A stretch of 42,539 nucleotides of DNA from CAUJGQ01 sp042408665 (GTDB taxonomy: Bacteria; Chloroflexota; Dehalococcoidia; CAUJGQ01): positions 1-42,539 of the forward strand of contig JBHOQW010000310.1 in assembly GCA_042408665.1 (NCBI GenBank), in the 5' to 3' direction. The position numbers were made by a program, and so were the translations under genes. Positions 8,485 to 16,257 of the stretch are shown here, piece after piece; positions within the stretch are counted from its first letter, which is position 1; each line of letters starts with the position of its first letter. The notes under the pieces were generated by a model. It was not told the DNA's origin, ran no database searches, and saw nothing but the letters and a program-made list of their open reading frames with translations.

Positions 8485-9080
8485 CGGGCGTCGTCCGGCA
8501 CGCCGGCCGCCAGGGGGCGGTGGTCCGGGCAGTCCCGCCGCGCCTCGTCCTCAGAGAGGAAGCGCTGGATCAGGCGGCAGCGGTGCGGCTCGGCGCTGTC
8601 CGGCGCCGCGTTCTCCTCGAAGTAGACGCAGCCGCGGCAGGGCTCGGCGACGTCCAGGTGGCCGGCGGCGCGCAGGCTCCACACCACCGCCCCCAGCCCG
8701 CGCTCCAGGGCCGCCCGCTCCTCGACGGAGAGGGCGGCCAGCGCCTCCGCCAGCAGGTGGCCCCAGCGCTGCAGACGGGTGACGGTCGCCTCACCCGCCG
8801 GGGTGAGACGCAGAAGCGTGACGCGCCGGTCGCGGGCGTCCGGCTCCCGGCGGAGGAGGCCGCGCGCCGCCAGGGCGTCGACCACGCCCACGGCGGTGGC
8901 GTGGGTGGTGCCCAGGTGGCGCGCCAGGTTGCCGACGGTGGTGGCGAAGCTCTTGGTGCGCCGCGCCCAGAGCAAGGTCTGCGCCTGCACGGGCGTAAGG
9001 CCGACGGCATGCGCCTCCTGCAGCGCCACGGCGCGCGTGGCCTGACCGATGCGCAGCAAGGCCGCCGTCAGCCGGTCCAT
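8481..9080 (-). CDS. MarR-family regulator with a four-cysteine C-terminal tail
   Basis: A 199-residue winged-helix regulator. Residues about 15-140 form the MarR fold, with the recognition region GNLARHLGTTHATAVGVVDALAARG and the wing LLRREPDARDRRVTLLRLT. After the dimer helices comes a tail with Cys-x2-Cys-x16-Cys-x15-Cys (CRGC, RC, RDCP), which could bind zinc or an Fe-S cluster or sense redox state. Similar tails occur in some known MarR proteins. It lies 58 bp after the protoglobin gene and overlaps DUF429 by 4 bases. Its likely operator is the palindrome at 9776-9798. A GCCCCGCGGGGC palindrome sits just 5' of the ATG, and the ribosome site is weak. Confidence 0.92.
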   Translation of the reverse strand: MDRLTAALLRIGQATRAVALQEAHAVGLTPVQAQTLLWARRTKSFATTVGNLARHLGTTHATAVGVVDALAARGLLRREPDARDRRVTLLRLTPAGEATVTRLQRWGHLLAEALAALSVEERAALERGLGAVVWSLRAAGHLDVAEPCRGCVYFEENAAPDSAEPHRCRLIQRFLSEDEARRDCPDHRPLAAGVPDDAR

Positions 9081-9138
9081 GCGTGCCCCGCGGGGCGGCG
9101 CGCCCGCCGTCCGCCTTCAGGATAGCGCGGCGGTCGCG

Positions 9139-9744
9139 TTACCACGCCCCCTCGCGCGTGTACCACCAGGCCCAGAGCGTGACCTGGAGCAGCACCGCCT
9201 TGAACCAGGCCTGGTGCATGCGCTCCACCTCGGCGGCCGGGGCACCGCCCTTCTCCAGGAAGGGGCGGATAGTGGCCGTGATCGGTGCCACCAGCGCGTT
9301 CACGTAGCGGAAGTGCACGAACGGCGGCGTGCCGGTCGCCCCGGCGGGGCCGGGGTCGGTCTCGTTCTTGCCGGTGAAGTGGCGGCGGCCGATCTCATGT
9401 TGGTAGGCGAGCCAGGCGGCGTCGTACGGGGCGCGGCAGGTGTCCTCGATCCACTTGCCGAAGCGCTTGCGCACCCGCTCCAGGTAGGCGGCGCGCGGCC
9501 CGTCGGGGCCGGAGAAGTAGTGCAGCAGGAAGGGGTGGGAGCCGACGAAGCCGTACCAGACGTCGAGGATGGCCTCGGTCTGGGGGACGAGGATGTCGCC
9601 CGCGCGGCGCAGGGCGGCGATATCCTCGTCGTTGAACAGGAGGGCGGCCTTGAGGTGAGCGAACTCCTCTTCGGTGACGGGCGCGGGTGGCAGTGTCGGG
9701 TCGCCGTAGCGGTAGCCGGGGATGGCCGAAGCGGGCGTGGTCAC
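9139..9744 (-). CDS. Protoglobin-family haem protein
   Basis: A 201-residue single-domain globin of the protoglobin type. It begins with the typical IPGYRYGDP extension and continues with LKAALLFNDEDIAALRRAGD, VWYGFVGSHPFLLHYF and the helix carrying the probable proximal His116 in AYQHEIGRRH. A C-terminal helical segment follows (VNALVAPITATIRPF...). It would bind O2, CO or NO; its physiological role is unknown. I chose GTG 9744 because GGAGG sits 8 bases before it; an upstream GTG at 9753 overlaps that site. It is the first gene of a leftward set with MarR and DUF429, behind a promoter/operator. Confidence 0.9.
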   Translation of the reverse strand: MTTPASAIPGYRYGDPTLPPAPVTEEEFAHLKAALLFNDEDIAALRRAGDILVPQTEAILDVWYGFVGSHPFLLHYFSGPDGPRAAYLERVRKRFGKWIEDTCRAPYDAAWLAYQHEIGRRHFTGKNETDPGPAGATGTPPFVHFRYVNALVAPITATIRPFLEKGGAPAAEVERMHQAWFKAVLLQVTLWAWWYTREGAW

Positions 9745-9775
9745 GGTGAGCACCTCCGGCGGTGTGGGCGGGATA

Positions 9776-9810
9776 TCTATGTAGGTATCCTACATAGAAT
9801 GCCCTGTCAA
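9776..9810 (-). promoter_or_regulatory. Promoter with overlapping palindromic operator for the protoglobin-MarR-DUF429 operon
   Basis: Reading leftward, a perfect -35 TTGACA (9810-9805) is followed after 17 bases by a weak -10 (TACCTA, 9787-9782). That -10 lies inside a perfect palindrome: TCTATGTAGG (9776-9785), TAT, CCTACATAGA (9789-9798). A bound dimer would block the polymerase. The site also contains the stop codon of the upstream cyclase gene. The MarR protein of the same operon is the natural candidate binder (inference). Confidence 0.8.
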
Positions 9811-10398
9811 GCCCGCGTCGGCGTCCGCGATCAGGACGGCCCGCGCCGGGGCGCCGTCCCCGCCCTGGAGCTTGAGCGGCAGGCAGATGAGGGTATACCG
9901 ACCGGGGGTCACGTCGGCCAGCGCCAGCCCCTCGACGATCACCACGCCCGCCGCCAGCAGGGTACGGTGCACCTCCCCCGGCGCCTCGGCCGGCGCCACC
10001 GACAGGCCGTCCACCCCCACCAGGCGCGTGCCGGCCGCCACCACCGCCCGCGCCGCCGCCGGCGTGAGGGGCATGCCGCCGCTACGCAGAAGCAGCCGCG
10101 CGGCGGGCAGAAACGGCGCCAGGTCCGCCGCCGTCACCGGCCGCCCGCGGGCCACGTCCGCCACCACCGCCGGCCCGATGAACGGCGCCAGGGGCAGGGC
10201 GTCCACCGGGGCGCCACCGGGGAGGAAATGGGCCGGCGGGTCCACGTGCGTGCCGCTGTGGCTGCCCAGCGTCACGCGGCTGAGGGCGAAGGCGTCGCCC
10301 GTGCCCGCCTCCCGCAGCCGTACCACCTCCACGGGCGGGTCGCCCGGGTAGACCGGCGTGTCTGGCCCCAGCGGCAGGGTGATGTCGATGATGTGCAT
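9790..10398 (-). CDS. Cyclase family protein (kynurenine formamidase-like)
   Basis: A 202-residue metal-dependent hydrolase of the cyclase/KynB family. The metal motif HSGTHVDPPAHF is intact (H47, H51, D53, H57). The N-terminal MHIIDITLPLGPDTPVYPGDPP and the later LVGVDGLSV and VVIVEGLAL stretches fit the family. Members open N-formyl-kynurenine or other amide/lactone substrates. No tryptophan-degradation gene is nearby, so the substrate is open. The TAG stop lies within the operator palindrome of the protoglobin promoter. It diverges from the metal ATPase gene. Confidence 0.88.
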   Translation of the reverse strand: MHIIDITLPLGPDTPVYPGDPPVEVVRLREAGTGDAFALSRVTLGSHSGTHVDPPAHFLPGGAPVDALPLAPFIGPAVVADVARGRPVTAADLAPFLPAARLLLRSGGMPLTPAAARAVVAAGTRLVGVDGLSVAPAEAPGEVHRTLLAAGVVIVEGLALADVTPGRYTLICLPLKLQGGDGAPARAVLIADADAGLTGHSM

Positions 10399-10543
10399 CG
10401 CCGCACCCCTGGCCCGGCATGGGCGACGGCGCTGTCAGCGCCGCTCCTCGAGCGGGGTCACCTCCGTGTCCGCCTCCTCGTCGCGGGCTGCACGGCCCGC
10501 CGCCCGCATCCTATCGCGCCCGCCGCAGGGCGTCCGCCCGTGG

Positions 10544-10582
10544 TTGTCACCGCGAATGAGCACCTATACTCTAGGAGAGTAT
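10544..10582 (+). promoter_or_regulatory. Promoter and palindromic operator of the metal ATPase gene
   Basis: ATACTCTAGGAGAGTAT (10566-10582) is a perfect 7-bp-arm palindrome with a 3-base centre. TATACT (10565-10570) overlaps it as a -10, with TTGTCA (10544-10549) as a -35 at a short 15-base spacing. The layout is typical of a metal-sensor operator (CsoR- or ArsR-like), but no sensor gene is in the window. It also argues that the ATPase starts downstream at 10607. Confidence 0.65.
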
Positions 10583-10606
10583 CTCAGTCGGCACGGGGGC
10601 GTCGCC

Positions 10607-13129
10607 ATGCATCATGCCACGCACCCACCAGCCACCGGTAGGGAGGGGACGGTCACGCTTCGCTTTCAGGCGGCCCTCGCCTGTCCGTGCTGCGCGCGGG
10701 ATGTGGAACAGGCGCTGCGCGCGCACCCGCACGTCCTGGCCGTCCGTGTCGATCCGGCGCAGCAGGAGGTGCATGTCACGGCGCACGCCGGCGCGGTCAC
10801 CCCGGCCGAGATCCAGTCCCTGATCGTGCGGGCCGGCCATGGCTGCCGCTGCACCCCCCTGTCCGGCGGCACACCCGCCGGCGGCGACCTACCGGCCCTC
10901 GCTCACCAGGCCGACATGGCGGTCGTTACCATGAACACCGCCGCCGATCGCATGCAGTACGAGTTCCTGTCCACCGCGGCCCGACATCACCACCACGAGG
11001 CCGGCGCGCCTGCCGCTCCCCCGGCTCACCCCGGCCACGCCGCACCGGCCCATGCCGCGCACGTCGGCATGGCACATGACCTAAGCGACCCGCGCATGGC
11101 GCGCGCCATGGAGCGGGACATCCGCAGCCGCTTCGTCGTGGCCCTGGCGCTCACCGTGCCCACGGTCCTGCTCTCGCCGCTGGCGGTGCACACCTTCGGC
11201 CTCGCGCTGGCGCCGGCCGGCTGGCGGAACTGGCTGATGCTGGTGCTCTCCACCCCCGTGGTGTGGTGGTCCGGTTGGCCCTTCATCGGCGGCGCCGCCG
11301 CCTCGCTGCGCCACCGCACACTGAACATGAGCGTGCTCATCGCCACCGGCGTGCTGGCGGCGTGGGGCTTCAGCCTGCTGATCACCCTCACCACGCGCGG
11401 CGAAACCTTCTACGAAGCGGCGGCCATGCTCGTCACCTTCGTGCTGTTCGGCCACTGGCTGGAGATGAAGAGCCGCCGCGGCACCACCGACGCCCTGCGC
11501 GCCCTGTTCGACCTGGTGCCGCCCACCGCCACCGTGATCCGCGACGGGGTTGAGCAGCAGGTGCCTACCGCTCAGATCCAGGCGGGCGACCGCATCCGCC
11601 TGCGGCCGGGGGACAAAGTGCCGGTGGACGGGGTGGTGGTGGAGGGCACCACCAGTGTGGACGAATCGCTGGTCACCGGAGAATCGATCCCGGTGGAGAA
11701 GCGGCCGGGCGACCCGGTGATCGGTGGCTCCATCAACCGCACCGGCACCGTGGTGGTCGAGGCCCTCAAGGTGGGCAGCGACACGGTGCTGGCGCAGATC
11801 GTGTCCCTGGTGCAGGAGGCGCAGCGCTCCAAGGCCCCCGGTCAGCGCCTGGCGGACCGGGCAGCCGCCTGGCTGGTGATCCTCGCGGTGGGCTCCGGCG
11901 TGGTGACGTTCCTCGCCTGGTACGTGGTCGGGAACGCCTCGTTCCACACCGCCCTCACGTTCGCCATCTCGGCCGTGGTGATCGCCTGTCCGGACGCCCT
12001 CGGCCTGGCCACGCCCACGGCCATCGCCGTGGCCACCGGGCTGGGCGCCCGCCACCAGATTCTGTTCAAAGACGCGGCCACCTTGGAAGGCCTGGCACGC
12101 GTGCAGGTGGTGGTGCTGGACAAGACCGGCACCCTCACCGAGGGCCGGCCCCGCCTCACGGACGTCGTCGTGGCGCCGGCAAACGGCGGGCCGGCGCTGG
12201 CGGAGGATGACCTGTTACGCATGGCGGCCGCCGCCGAGCAGGGCTCCGAGCACCCGCTGGCCGAGGCCATGGTGCAGGCGGCGCGAGAACGCGGCATCGA
12301 GCTCGTCCCGGCCGAGGACTTCACCGCCTTCTCCGGTCGCGGCATCGCGGCCCGCGTGGATGGCCACGCCGTGCTGGTCGGGACCGCCGCCTTCCTGCAG
12401 GAGCGCGGCATCGATCCCGGCCCGCTGGCCGCCGTGGCCGAGCGCCTGGCCGAGGCCGGCAAGACGCCGGTGTTCGTCGCCGTCGACGGGCGGGCGGCCG
12501 GCGTCATCGCCGCGGCGGACGCGATCAAGCCCGGCGCCCGCGCCCTCATCCCGCTGCTCAAGCAGGCCGGCATCGAGGTGGTGATGATCACCGGCGACAA
12601 TCGGCGCACGGCCGCCGCCGTCGCGCGCGAGCTGGGCATCGAGCGCGTGTTTGCCGAGGTGCTGCCGGACCAGAAGGCCGAGTACGTGCGCCGGCTGCAG
12701 GCCGAGGGCAAACGGGTGGCGATGGTGGGCGATGGGATCAACGACGCCCCCGCGCTGGCCCAGGCGGATGTTGGCATCGCCATCGGCGCCGGCACCGACG
12801 TAGCCATCGAGACGGCGCGGGTGGTGCTGATGAAGAGTGACCCGCTGGACGTCGCGCGCGCGATCCGCCTGTCGCGGGCCACCGTGCGGAAGATGAAGCA
12901 GAACCTGTTCTGGGCTAGTATCTACAACGTGATCGCCATCCCGGTGGCGGCCGGCGTGCTGTACCCGCGCTTCGGCGTCATGCTGCGGCCGGAGTGGTCG
13001 GCCCTGCTCATGAGCCTGAGCTCGATCATCGTGGCCACCAACGCCGTGCTGCTGCGGCGGGTGGAGCGAGAGCTGGACGGAGCGTCTGGCCTTCGCCTCC
13101 CGGCCCTGCCGGGGCGTGCGGAGCTCTAG
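10607..13129 (+). CDS. P1B-type heavy-metal (probably copper) ATPase with a CPD transmembrane motif
   Basis: Membrane pump of 840 residues. An N-terminal HMA-like domain carries CPCC (26-29), and a His-rich linker follows (RHHHHEAG...HPGHAAPAHAAH). The actuator motif is TGES, the phosphorylated Asp505 is in DKTGTLT, the SEHPLAEA motif is in the nucleotide domain, and GDGINDAPAL is in the hinge. The transmembrane metal motif reads CPD (461-463), not the usual CPC, and is followed by ALGLATPTA. The last helices have YNVIAIPVAAG and MSLSSIIVATNA, like copper exporters. The frame is open from 10358, and an ATG at 10556 is in frame, but a promoter/operator at 10544-10582 favours ATG 10607. It converges on the DinB gene with overlapping stops. 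Confidence 0.93.
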   Translation: MHHATHPPATGREGTVTLRFQAALACPCCARDVEQALRAHPHVLAVRVDPAQQEVHVTAHAGAVTPAEIQSLIVRAGHGCRCTPLSGGTPAGGDLPALAHQADMAVVTMNTAADRMQYEFLSTAARHHHHEAGAPAAPPAHPGHAAPAHAAHVGMAHDLSDPRMARAMERDIRSRFVVALALTVPTVLLSPLAVHTFGLALAPAGWRNWLMLVLSTPVVWWSGWPFIGGAAASLRHRTLNMSVLIATGVLAAWGFSLLITLTTRGETFYEAAAMLVTFVLFGHWLEMKSRRGTTDALRALFDLVPPTATVIRDGVEQQVPTAQIQAGDRIRLRPGDKVPVDGVVVEGTTSVDESLVTGESIPVEKRPGDPVIGGSINRTGTVVVEALKVGSDTVLAQIVSLVQEAQRSKAPGQRLADRAAAWLVILAVGSGVVTFLAWYVVGNASFHTALTFAISAVVIACPDALGLATPTAIAVATGLGARHQILFKDAATLEGLARVQVVVLDKTGTLTEGRPRLTDVVVAPANGGPALAEDDLLRMAAAAEQGSEHPLAEAMVQAARERGIELVPAEDFTAFSGRGIAARVDGHAVLVGTAAFLQERGIDPGPLAAVAERLAEAGKTPVFVAVDGRAAGVIAAADAIKPGARALIPLLKQAGIEVVMITGDNRRTAAAVARELGIERVFAEVLPDQKAEYVRRLQAEGKRVAMVGDGINDAPALAQADVGIAIGAGTDVAIETARVVLMKSDPLDVARAIRLSRATVRKMKQNLFWASIYNVIAIPVAAGVLYPRFGVMLRPEWSALLMSLSSIIVATNAVLLRRVERELDGASGLRLPALPGRAEL

Positions 13130-13650
13130 ATACCGATGCCAGGCTTATCCATGAGCGCGCGTAGGTGGTCGACCTCGCCCAGGTGGCCCCAGCCGTGGGT
13201 GAGGCACACCTGGCCGAGCGCGCGGCCCTTCGGCATCTCGCCCAACGGTCGCACCTGCACTACCGTGTCCAGGTCGCCGGCCTCGGGGGACGCCAGCCAC
13301 TCCTCGGTGGCGGCCCACACCTTGCGCATATAGTCGAGGAAAGCGGCGGTGTCCGAGATGCGCAGTGCCTGCGCCTCGGCCAAGGACATGCCGGTGCCCT
13401 GCGCCACCGGGTGCAGCCCCAGCCGCTCCGGCCAGCCGCCCTCCATCCACACCGTGGGCCGGCGGTTCTGCAGGATGAAGCGCACGATGTTGTCCTCGGT
13501 GCGGACGTAGTGCCAGGCGATGAAGGCGATGGAGTTGCCCTTGCCCTGTGGCACCCAGTGCCACTGCTCCGGCGTCAGGTCCGTGAGGGCTCGTTCGTAC
13601 TGGGCGTGCAGGCGCGCAAGCTCGGCCCGCAGAAACTCGATGAGCTGCAT
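13126..13650 (-). CDS. DinB-like four-helix-bundle protein
   Basis: A 174-residue protein of the DinB/YfiT-like superfamily: N-terminal QLIEFLRAELARLHAQYERAL, then PEQWHWVP, FIAWHYVRTEDNIV with a candidate metal His, and the C-terminal LTHGWGHLGEVDHLRAL with the HxxxH-like pair. Members use a His triad to bind a metal; some are thiol transferases, and most have no known role. ATG 13650, with GAGGAG 9 bases upstream, matches the family start; the frame extends 38 codons further without support. Its TAG and the ATPase TAG overlap at the palindromic CTAG (13126-13129). Confidence 0.85.
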   Translation of the reverse strand: MQLIEFLRAELARLHAQYERALTDLTPEQWHWVPQGKGNSIAFIAWHYVRTEDNIVRFILQNRRPTVWMEGGWPERLGLHPVAQGTGMSLAEAQALRISDTAAFLDYMRKVWAATEEWLASPEAGDLDTVVQVRPLGEMPKGRALGQVCLTHGWGHLGEVDHLRALMDKPGIGI

Positions 13651-13725
13651 CCGACTTCGCTCCTCGGTGGTGTCGAGGGCAGCTAACCACGGCTGCAGCG
13701 TGGGGGCAAGCGCCCGATGCTGAAT

Positions 13726-13748
13726 GTACCCACCGGGTACCGTATGCT
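13726..13748. promoter_or_regulatory. Palindrome GTACCC-ACC-GGGTAC in the DinB / deoxyhypusine-synthase-like divergent region
   Basis: A perfect 6-bp-arm inverted repeat (13726-13740) is followed by TATGCT (13743-13748), a possible -10 for the rightward gene. It sits midway between two divergent starts (13650 and 13781), a usual place for an operator. The binder is unknown. Confidence 0.4.
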
Positions 13749-13780
13749 GAAGGGAGCACGTCACTGGGATCGAGGGCCTG

Positions 13781-14863
13781 ATGCATCATATTCCACGCGA
13801 GCACTTCCTTGAGCGCCGGATCGGGCAGTTCCGCGCCAATGGGCCGGTCACCGCCCGCCAGTATATCGAGGCGATGGCGGAGAGCTCGTTCCAGGGGCGC
13901 GAGCTGGGACGCGCCCTGCAGGTGCTGGACAAGATGCTGTCCGCGCCCAAATGCACGATCTTCCTGGCCCTGGCCGGGGCCATGATCCCGGCCGGTTGGC
14001 GGACGATGCTGGTGGATATGATCGAGCGCCGCTTCATTGACGGCATCGTCTCCACCGGCGCCAACGTGATCCACGACCTGGTGGAGTGCCTCGGCTACGG
14101 CCATTACCGCATCGACCCGGAGCGGGTGGACGACGCGCTGCTGGGTACGTACAAGCTCAACCGCGTGTACGACACAGTGCTGCCGGAAGAGGGGTTCACC
14201 CACGCCGAGCACCGCATCATCGAGGTGCTGGCGGAGATGGACACCAGCCGCCCCTGGAACAGCCGCCAGCTCCTGCACGAGCTGGGCCGGCGGCTGGCGC
14301 AGCGCGGCGCCGCGATCGGCATGGTTACCACCATGGCCCGGCACGGCCTGCCGCTCTACTGCCCGGGCATCGCCGACTCGGAGCTGGGCATTGATATGCT
14401 CTACGCCCGCTGGCAGGGCAAGGGGCGGCTGATCGTGGATGTGATCGACGACGTGGGCGAGAGCGCGGAGGTGGTGTGGCAGTCGCACCTGGCCGGCGGC
14501 GAGGTGGGGCTGATCACCATCGGCGGCGGCACGCCGCGCAACTTCTTCCAGCAGACCGGCCCCGCCCTTGACTGCGCTGGCCGCCCCTATCCCGGCCACA
14601 AGTACGCCGTGGGCATCACCACCGATGTGCCCTACTGGGGTGGTATGTCCGGCTCGACGTTTGAGGAGGCGCAGTCCTGGCGCAAGTACAACGACCCGGA
14701 GCACGCCACCGTGCGCGCCGACGCCACCCTCGTCTTCCCGTTGCTCTACGCCGCCCTGGTGGAGAGGCAAGAGGCCGGCCATCGCCGTCCCTCGCTGCCG
14801 GTGTTTGACTTCAGCGGGGAGGCGGTGGCGGTGCGCTACGCCGCGTCGGAAGGGACGACATAA
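13781..14863 (+). CDS. Bacterial deoxyhypusine synthase-like protein
   Basis: A 360-residue NAD-dependent enzyme of the deoxyhypusine synthase family. Landmarks are GIVSTGANVIHDLVE (about 88-102), ADSELGIDML, the GGGTPRNFF dinucleotide-site motif and SGSTFEEAQSWRK with Lys302 at the position of the catalytic lysine, followed by RADATLVFPLL. In eukaryotes and archaea this enzyme moves the aminobutyl group of spermidine onto eIF5A. Bacteria have no eIF5A substrate, and their homologues are thought to act on small polyamines, for example to make homospermidine. No other polyamine gene is nearby. ATG 13781 has GAGGG just upstream. Family sure, reaction unsure. Confidence 0.9.
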   Translation: MHHIPREHFLERRIGQFRANGPVTARQYIEAMAESSFQGRELGRALQVLDKMLSAPKCTIFLALAGAMIPAGWRTMLVDMIERRFIDGIVSTGANVIHDLVECLGYGHYRIDPERVDDALLGTYKLNRVYDTVLPEEGFTHAEHRIIEVLAEMDTSRPWNSRQLLHELGRRLAQRGAAIGMVTTMARHGLPLYCPGIADSELGIDMLYARWQGKGRLIVDVIDDVGESAEVVWQSHLAGGEVGLITIGGGTPRNFFQQTGPALDCAGRPYPGHKYAVGITTDVPYWGGMSGSTFEEAQSWRKYNDPEHATVRADATLVFPLLYAALVERQEAGHRRPSLPVFDFSGEAVAVRYAASEGTT

Positions 14864-14910
14864 GGAACGAGAAGCGAGAAACGAGCGGCGGTTGGCCTTC
14901 ACCCTCCGGC

Positions 14911-14961
14911 CCTCACCCCCGGCCCCTCTCCCGCGTGCGGGCGAGGGGCCGGGGGTGAGGG
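14911..14961. repeat. Family A palindrome (copy A1), intergenic
   Basis: A near-perfect inverted repeat with ends CCCTCACCCCCGG / CCGGGGGTGAGGG and a core CCCCTCTCCCGC-GTGC-GGGCGAGGGG. It fills the 111-bp gap between the deoxyhypusine synthase-like gene and the converging acyl-CoA dehydrogenase gene. Family B-like aacgag words precede it at 14865-14890. Confidence 0.85.
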
Positions 14962-14974
14962 TGCGCAGCACTGG

Positions 14975-16135
14975 TCAGCTACGGGGCAGGCCCAGGCCGC
15001 GGGTGGCGATGATGTTGCGCTGGATCTCGCTGGTGCCACCCTGGATGGTGGCCGCCGCCGTGGTCAGGTAGGCGCGCTCGATCTTCGCGCGTAGGGCGCG
15101 CTCCGCCGGCGTGCGCGCCATGCCGAAGACGGTCATGATCTTCACGCCGGTGCGCGCCAGCCGCTGCGTCCACTCCGAGCCGTAGACCTTGGACATCGAT
15201 GCCTCGTAGTTGGGCACCCGCCCCTGGCTGAGCAGCCAGGCCACCCGGTAGGCCAGCATCCGCCCCACCTCGTACTCGATCGCCCGGTCGGCCAGCTCCA
15301 ACCGGGCGGCCAGGGCCGGCCCGCCGCGCACGTCCCGGCGGGCGCGCACGTACTCGACCAGGTCGCGAAACAGCCCGGCGGTGGCGGCGATGCGCTCGAT
15401 GCCGGAGCGCTCGAAGTCCAGGTTCTCCGCCACGATGTACCAGCCCCGGTTCTCTTCACCCACCAGGTTCTTAACCGGCACACGTACGTCCTCGAAGAAC
15501 ACCTCGTTGAAGCCGTGCGTGCCGGCCATGTTGATCAGCGGTCGCACCGTAATCCCGGGCGACTTCATGTCCACCAGCAGGATGGAGATGCCGCGATGCT
15601 TGGGCGCATTCGGGTCGGTGCGGCACACCAGCCACATCCAGTCCGCCAGGTGGGCGTTTGAGGTCCAGATCTTCTGGCCGTTGACGATGTACTCGTCACC
15701 GTCGCGCACGGCGCGCGTCTGGACGTTGGCCAGGTCAGACCCGGCGCCCGGCTCGGACATACCGATGCAGAACGACACGTCCGCCGAGACGATGCGGGGC
15801 AGGAAGAAGCGCTTCTGCTCCTCGGTGCCGTGGCGGATGAGGGAGGGCCCCATCTGCCGTTCGGCGATGAAGTGATAGGCGGTGGGCGCCTCGTGCAGCA
15901 CCATCTCCTCGGTGAAGATAGTGCGCTCGATGTGGCCCAGCTCTTGGCCGCCGTACTCCTTGGGCCAGGCCAGGCCGATCCACCCCCGCGCCGCCAGCTT
16001 CTTACTGAAGGCCTGGTTGAAGGCGCCGAAGGACTCGGCGTCGCCGGTGCCCTTGAAGTTGGGCAGTTCCTGACGGAGAAAGTCGCGCACCTCCTCGCGG
16101 AAGCGCTGCTGGGCGGGCGTGAAGCGGAAGTCCAT
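14975..16135 (-). CDS. Acyl-CoA dehydrogenase (second FadE-like paralogue)
   Basis: FAD-dependent acyl-CoA dehydrogenase of 386 residues, clearly related to the one at 4805-6001. Both share FPAE/TPAQ-like N-termini, a WPKEYGG segment, CxGxSEPGAGSDLAxxQTR, GQKIWTS and the GTSEIQRNIIATRGLGLPR end. The catalytic-Glu position of medium-chain enzymes is Gly (IQGGTSE), so the base, if present, is elsewhere. ATG 16135 is preferred over an adjacent GTG; GGGAG lies 7 bases before it. Such paralogues often form heteromers, but these two lie 9 kb apart on opposite strands. The substrate is not inferable. Confidence 0.94.
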   Translation of the reverse strand: MDFRFTPAQQRFREEVRDFLRQELPNFKGTGDAESFGAFNQAFSKKLAARGWIGLAWPKEYGGQELGHIERTIFTEEMVLHEAPTAYHFIAERQMGPSLIRHGTEEQKRFFLPRIVSADVSFCIGMSEPGAGSDLANVQTRAVRDGDEYIVNGQKIWTSNAHLADWMWLVCRTDPNAPKHRGISILLVDMKSPGITVRPLINMAGTHGFNEVFFEDVRVPVKNLVGEENRGWYIVAENLDFERSGIERIAATAGLFRDLVEYVRARRDVRGGPALAARLELADRAIEYEVGRMLAYRVAWLLSQGRVPNYEASMSKVYGSEWTQRLARTGVKIMTVFGMARTPAERALRAKIERAYLTTAAATIQGGTSEIQRNIIATRGLGLPRS

Positions 16136-16178
16136 CACCGTGCTCCCTTCCGTCGCTACGCGTCGACGGACCAGTGCT

Positions 16179-16216
16179 GAGCGATGAGCGCACGCATCGC
16201 GTGCTGCTCATCGCTC
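16179..16216. repeat. Family C hairpin between the PLD-like and acyl-CoA dehydrogenase genes
   Basis: GAGCGATGAGC (16179-16189) pairs with GCTCATCGCTC (16206-16216). Inside, GCACGC pairs with GCGTGC around ATC, with one bulged T, giving a 17-bp stem. It follows the PLD-like stop, so it could end that transcript, but there is no T-run. The word gagcgatgag recurs at 27209-27316. Confidence 0.6.
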
Positions 16217-16257
16217 GGATCGTAGGACCGTGGTGCCGCTCGGGCAAATGACGGCCC

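Noticed and set aside
10358..10606. N-terminal extension of the metal ATPase
   Set aside because: The extension crosses the start of the divergent cyclase gene and a promoter/operator. The His-rich start at 10607 fits better.
9049..10641. Plus-strand open frame of 530 codons over the protoglobin and cyclase genes
   Set aside because: Low-complexity Arg/Gly/His-rich shadow of recognised minus-strand genes, with no ribosome site.
13145..14971. Minus-strand open frame of 608 codons over the deoxyhypusine synthase-like gene
   Set aside because: It begins in the family A repeat and continues as a shadow; the plus-strand gene has clear motifs.
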